From Kribbella pittospori (GTDB taxonomy: Bacteria; Actinomycetota; Actinomycetes; Propionibacteriales; Kribbellaceae), in NCBI RefSeq assembly GCF_004331465.1, contig NZ_SJKB01000009.1, positions 62,001 to 126,000 of the forward strand: 64,000 nt of DNA, read 5' to 3'. The stretch's first letter is position 1; each line of letters starts with the position of its first letter. The position numbers and the translations under genes were made by a program. The notes under the pieces were generated by a model, which did not search any database, was not told the origin of the DNA, and saw nothing but the letters and a program-made list of their open reading frames with translations. Positions 60,650-64,000 of the stretch are shown here, one piece after another.

Positions 60650-62899
60650 TCACTTGATCTCGTAGACCGTGACGTCCAGGGTGGCGTGCCGGAGACTGAC
60701 GTACTCGCGCAGCGCCGGGGAGACTTTGCCGGCGCGGCGATCGGCGTACATCCAGCGAACGCCGGCCTTGCGTAAGCGCTCGATCGCCCCGGGCGAGGGG
60801 TTGGTGAAGGCAGCGTCGTTCGCCGCCAGCTCGGCGGGATTCCAGTACGGGATCAGGCTCGGGCTGCTGCCGGTGCTGACCGCGATCCGGTTCGCCTGGT
60901 TGGAGTACGACCAGCCCTCGATCAGGACCGGCCGTTCGGACAGCGCGGCGAGCCAGAAGTGCCTGCTGTCGCAGAACCCGTCGCGTCTGATGATGCAGTG
61001 CGCGTTCGTCGCGATCAGCTCGCCGGGATTGCTGTTCCGCCGGAGCCACCGCGCCGCGCCCGCCTCCGCTGCGGTCGCCCCACCCTGCCGGGGCTGCGCG
61101 AAGACCAGCGTCGATGCCGTGTCCGACACGAAGGCCTGGAGCGGGACGAGCGCGGCTCCGACCATGCTCGCCGCCACCCCGGCAGACAGGAAAGCGACCA
61201 GGACGCTGCCGGGCCGCCGCAGCAGCTTCCAGGCACCGGCGACCACGACCGCGACGGCCACGAGCCCAGCGCCTGTCCACAGCCAGGGGCCGGTGACTCC
61301 GGCCAGGTCAGCCGACGCCGTCCGCGCCAACGCACAGGCCGCGAGACCAAGCAGCCCGGCCATGCCGACCAACACCACCGCACGCCGGTCGCCGAGCCGC
61401 CCGACCAGGTTCGCGAGGCCCACACACGCCAGTACGGCGACCACCGGGAAAGCGGTCAGCAGGAAGTACATCTGACTGAGCCCCGATTGGGTGGTCAGCA
61501 CCGACGCCACCAGTCCGCCGACGCAGAACCCGACCAGGAAGACGGCCGCCGGATCGCGCCCCTGTCTGCCGGAACGACGCGGTCGGCGGAGGAACGCCAT
61601 CCCCGACGCCGCGAGACCCCAGCTCAGCAAGGTCGTTGCCGCCGACAGGAGGCGTGCGTGCGGCACACCTGCTGTCGCGAGCATCGAGTACGGCGCCAGT
61701 TGGACGAACGTCCGGAACGGCTTCACCTCGGTGCCCCACGTGCTGCCGCCGAAGATGACCACCAGCGCCGCAAGGAAGATCGCGAAGGACAGCAGGCCGC
61801 CGAGCAACGCCGTACGCGTGCTGCGACGCGTCACCGCCAGGTGCAGGAAGGCGAACGCGAACCCGCAGCCCAGCAACGGCAGGATCGTCGACTTCGCGCC
61901 GGCCGCGACCAGGGCAAGCAGGATCAGCAACACCCAGCGGCTGCGCGGCCGGTCCGCACGGAGCAGGTCCACCACCAGCAGGCAGAGCGTCAGCGCGATC
62001 GCGACGCCCAGGTTCTGCGTCGGGCTCAAGTACGCCGTCACCGCCGTCGAGATCCCGCCCAGCCCGTGATCGGCCAGCGGCTGGACGGCGCCGCCGAGTC
62101 CCGCGATCAGTACGGCGAGCGGCCCGGTCCAGGTGGCCGCCGACTCCGCGTTCGGCGCGAACCGGGTGGTCAGCGCGAAGACGAGCCCGCATCCGGCCAG
62201 GAACAACGGCAGCCAGGTGAGCGAGTGGATCAGGTCCGTGAGGTCGATCCGGGTCGCCCAGGCCGTCGCCGCGGTCGCCTGGTGGAAGAACGAGTGGTAC
62301 TTCATCGGCTCGCCACCGAGCCACGGTGTCGAGATCGGTACGTCGTACTTCGCGCTGGCGGCCAGAGCCTGCTGGAAGGCGAGGTCCGGGTACGAGCGCA
62401 GCGGATCCGTGTACGCCGGGGTGAACTGTCCCGGCCCACGCCGGTAGACCACCAGGACGACGATGGCCGTCGTCGCCGCGAGCAACCAGGCCTGCAGAGG
62501 CCTGAGTGGTACGTCGACCGGGCGCCAGACCCTCGCCCGTACGTCACGATCCGCGAGGACGATCACCAGCACCACGGGCGCCCAGACCCACGACCAGGCC
62601 TGCAGCCCGATCGAGGCACAGGCCAGATAAACGATGATCTGTGCCGCTGTCCCGACCGCGAAGCCGGCGGCGAGATCCTCGACCAGGTTCCGCCCGTAGC
62701 TCCCGATCAGGCGCCACAGCGCGAACCCGGGCAGCGCGATCCCGAAGCAGATGAACAGCACGAACCGGCCGACCTCACCGACAGTCGAATCCTGGAGCAG
62801 CAGCGCGATCGCCAGGATCAGGACGGCGAGACCCGCCAGCAGGCCGGACAGGGAAGGACCCGCCGTCCGCGGCCCCCGTCGCCTCGCCCTCGCCCGCAT
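60650..62899 (-). CDS. Large polytopic membrane protein, paralogue of the 52.9-kb protein
   Basis: A 749-residue protein with ~15 hydrophobic segments followed by a soluble ~150-residue tail. Shared with the paralogue are YHSFFHQATAA versus YHWFADAHLAS in an external loop, the SPTQNLG versus SPSQSFG element, and the tail pattern TNAHCI...FCDSR, LIEGWSYSNQ, AGVRWMYADRRAGKV, VYEIK. Start ATG 62899 begins a basic tail (MRARARRRG). It is divergent from a GT2 gene. Presumed glycosyl- or lipid-linked transfer in the membrane; not demonstrated. Confidence 0.75.
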   Translation of the reverse strand: MRARARRRGPRTAGPSLSGLLAGLAVLILAIALLLQDSTVGEVGRFVLFICFGIALPGFALWRLIGSYGRNLVEDLAAGFAVGTAAQIIVYLACASIGLQAWSWVWAPVVLVIVLADRDVRARVWRPVDVPLRPLQAWLLAATTAIVVLVVYRRGPGQFTPAYTDPLRSYPDLAFQQALAASAKYDVPISTPWLGGEPMKYHSFFHQATAATAWATRIDLTDLIHSLTWLPLFLAGCGLVFALTTRFAPNAESAATWTGPLAVLIAGLGGAVQPLADHGLGGISTAVTAYLSPTQNLGVAIALTLCLLVVDLLRADRPRSRWVLLILLALVAAGAKSTILPLLGCGFAFAFLHLAVTRRSTRTALLGGLLSFAIFLAALVVIFGGSTWGTEVKPFRTFVQLAPYSMLATAGVPHARLLSAATTLLSWGLAASGMAFLRRPRRSGRQGRDPAAVFLVGFCVGGLVASVLTTQSGLSQMYFLLTAFPVVAVLACVGLANLVGRLGDRRAVVLVGMAGLLGLAACALARTASADLAGVTGPWLWTGAGLVAVAVVVAGAWKLLRRPGSVLVAFLSAGVAASMVGAALVPLQAFVSDTASTLVFAQPRQGGATAAEAGAARWLRRNSNPGELIATNAHCIIRRDGFCDSRHFWLAALSERPVLIEGWSYSNQANRIAVSTGSSPSLIPYWNPAELAANDAAFTNPSPGAIERLRKAGVRWMYADRRAGKVSPALREYVSLRHATLDVTVYEIK

Positions 62900-63026
62900 G
62901 GCGGCAAGCCTAATGTGAACCCTGTCGCGTCACGAATGCGCAGTGTCACCGCGGGTGGTGGACGCGAGCGCCCTGTGCCCGCGGGGTGGCGCTCTTCCGA
63001 GTAGTCTCCGGAACCGGAGGTCCTCT

Positions 63027-64000
63027 ATGCGAACCGAACAGTCCGTACTTTCCGTCGTCGTGCCGATGTACGACGAGGAGGAAGTGCTGCCGCTGTTTCT
63101 CGAGCGGATGCATCCGTTGCTGGACGGTCTCGGGATCTCTTACGAACTGATCGTGGTGGACGACGGCAGCCGCGACCGGACCGCGACGCTGTTGTTGGAG
63201 GCCGCGAGGGACTGGCCGCAGCTGCGCATCGTACGGCTGCTGCGCAACAGCGGTCATCAGGCGGCGCTGTCGGCCGGGTTCCGGCGGGCGCGGGGTGAGT
63301 TCCTGGTGACGATCGATGCGGATTTGCAGGACCCGCCGGAGGTGATCGCAGAATTCCTCGCGGCGGTGCGGGAGCAGGATGTGGATGTGGTGTACGGCGT
63401 CCGGTCGGACCGGTCGAGCGACACCTGGGTGAAGCGGACGACCGCTCGGATGTACTACCGGTTGATGTGCCGGCTCGTGGGCGAGGAGATCCCGTTCGAC
63501 GCCGGTGATTTCCGGTTGGTGTCACGGCGCGTGGTCGAGGCGGTGAACGCGCTGCCGGAGGACGGCCGGGTGTTCCGGCTGGTGATTCCGTGGCTGGGCT
63601 TCCCGAGCACGGAGGTCAAGTACGTCCGCGCGGAGCGGGGTGCCGGGACGACGAAATACAGCTTCACCAAGATGCTCCGGCTGGCCTTCGACAGCGTGAC
63701 CGCGTTCTCGGCGGCGCCGTTGCGGCTGGCGACCTGGCTCGGGTTGCTCGGTGGGTTGCTGTCGTGTGCAGTGGTGATCGGTGCGCTGGTCGTCAAGCTG
63801 GCCGGGCGGAGCGTACCTGGCTGGACGTCGACCGTCCTGGCTGTCGGCCTGATCGGTGCGATCCAGTTGCTGTGTCTTGGTCTACTGGGTGAGTACGTCG
63901 CGCGATTGTTCCAGTCGAGTCAGCGCCGGCCCCAGTTCCTCGTCGGCTACGACAGCCTCGACGACTCGGGCCACCACACCTTTTCCGAGACAGCCGACGC
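63027..64000 (+). CDS. Family 2 glycosyltransferase (DPM1/ArnC/GtrB-like), 3' end outside window
   Basis: At least 324 residues, open at the right edge. SVLSVVVPMYDEEEVLPLFL is the GT2 start, VVDDGSRDRTA holds the first acidic motif, TIDADLQDPPE the DxD-like UDP-sugar/metal motif, and FDAGDFRLVSRRVV the acceptor-site region. Two C-terminal transmembrane segments (LGLLGGLLSCAVVIGALVV and LAVGLIGAIQLLCLGLLGEY) match enzymes that load a sugar on polyprenyl phosphate. ATG 63027 has GGAGG 6 nt upstream. It probably supplies the lipid-linked sugar for the divergent GT-C-like membrane protein. Confidence 0.92.
   Translation, partial: MRTEQSVLSVVVPMYDEEEVLPLFLERMHPLLDGLGISYELIVVDDGSRDRTATLLLEAARDWPQLRIVRLLRNSGHQAALSAGFRRARGEFLVTIDADLQDPPEVIAEFLAAVREQDVDVVYGVRSDRSSDTWVKRTTARMYYRLMCRLVGEEIPFDAGDFRLVSRRVVEAVNALPEDGRVFRLVIPWLGFPSTEVKYVRAERGAGTTKYSFTKMLRLAFDSVTAFSAAPLRLATWLGLLGGLLSCAVVIGALVVKLAGRSVPGWTSTVLAVGLIGAIQLLCLGLLGEYVARLFQSSQRRPQFLVGYDSLDDSGHHTFSETAD

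Overview
The window is GC-rich chromosomal DNA with dense, often 1-4 nt overlapping genes, many GTG starts and strong AGGAGG-type ribosome binding sites. Gene content points to a mycelial-type actinobacterium: Lon with an HspR (HAIR) operator, a paired Get3-like ATPase, a Crp/MarP/Nth block and a PonA2-like PASTA penicillin-binding protein. A Propionibacteriales genome such as Kribbella would fit, but the sequence alone does not prove the genus. There is no rRNA, CRISPR array, prophage or recognisable insertion sequence.

Layout. 1-7.9 kb: end of a surface-polysaccharide cluster (Gfo/Idh/MocA oxidoreductase, non-hydrolysing 2-epimerase, O-acyltransferase, UDP-HexNAc 6-dehydrogenase, a double-domain glycosyltransferase and a second GT4 enzyme), closed by a strong terminator. 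8-15.4 kb: mixed metabolic genes (X-Pro dipeptidyl-peptidase, SDR, PfkB kinase, 3-oxoacid CoA-transferase A/B, TPR protein, CBM9-like protein) with a 165-bp imperfect palindrome. 15.4-20.6 kb: lipB and a complete carbohydrate ABC importer (lipoprotein, two permeases, ATPase). 20.6-25.2 kb: YCII protein, tRNA-Pro(CGG), metallophosphoesterase, YqeY and PonA2-like PBP. 25.2-38.9 kb: a block whose gene order closely follows the Mycobacterium tuberculosis Rv3669-Rv3683 neighbourhood: Get3-like pair, DUF4177, RidA, NUDIX, MBL, crp, nth, TlpA, CoA-NUDIX, marP, alpha/beta hydrolase and holin-like protein. Into it are inserted lon and a wHTH/DUF559-type nuclease-like gene flanked by 58-bp structured direct repeats. 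39-46 kb: ion transporters (NhaA; CBS plus ArsB/NhaD), HAD, glutathionyl-hydroquinone-reductase-like protein, GntR, small kinase and SIS protein. 46.1-46.8 kb: a decayed divergent oxidoreductase/HxlR pair. 46.8-57.3 kb: MarR, acetyl-CoA synthetase, LysR, methyltransferases, another MarR, a giant membrane protein, and the acetate symporter ActP with its DUF485 partner. 57.4-64 kb: a methyltransferase, then a second surface-glycan group (GT-B-like protein, Rossmann protein, a paralogous giant membrane protein, and a GT2 cut off by the window edge).

The parts that work together are: activated amino-sugar acid synthesis and transfer at the left edge; sugar uptake by the ABC importer; cell-wall and stress functions around ponA2, lon, crp and marP; acetate uptake (actP) and activation (acs); and glycan assembly at the right edge.

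The most unusual structure is the nuclease-like gene at 32.25-33.2 kb. It sits between palindromic direct repeats inside an otherwise conserved block, an arrangement resembling a REP/RAYT-type relationship with a different protein family.
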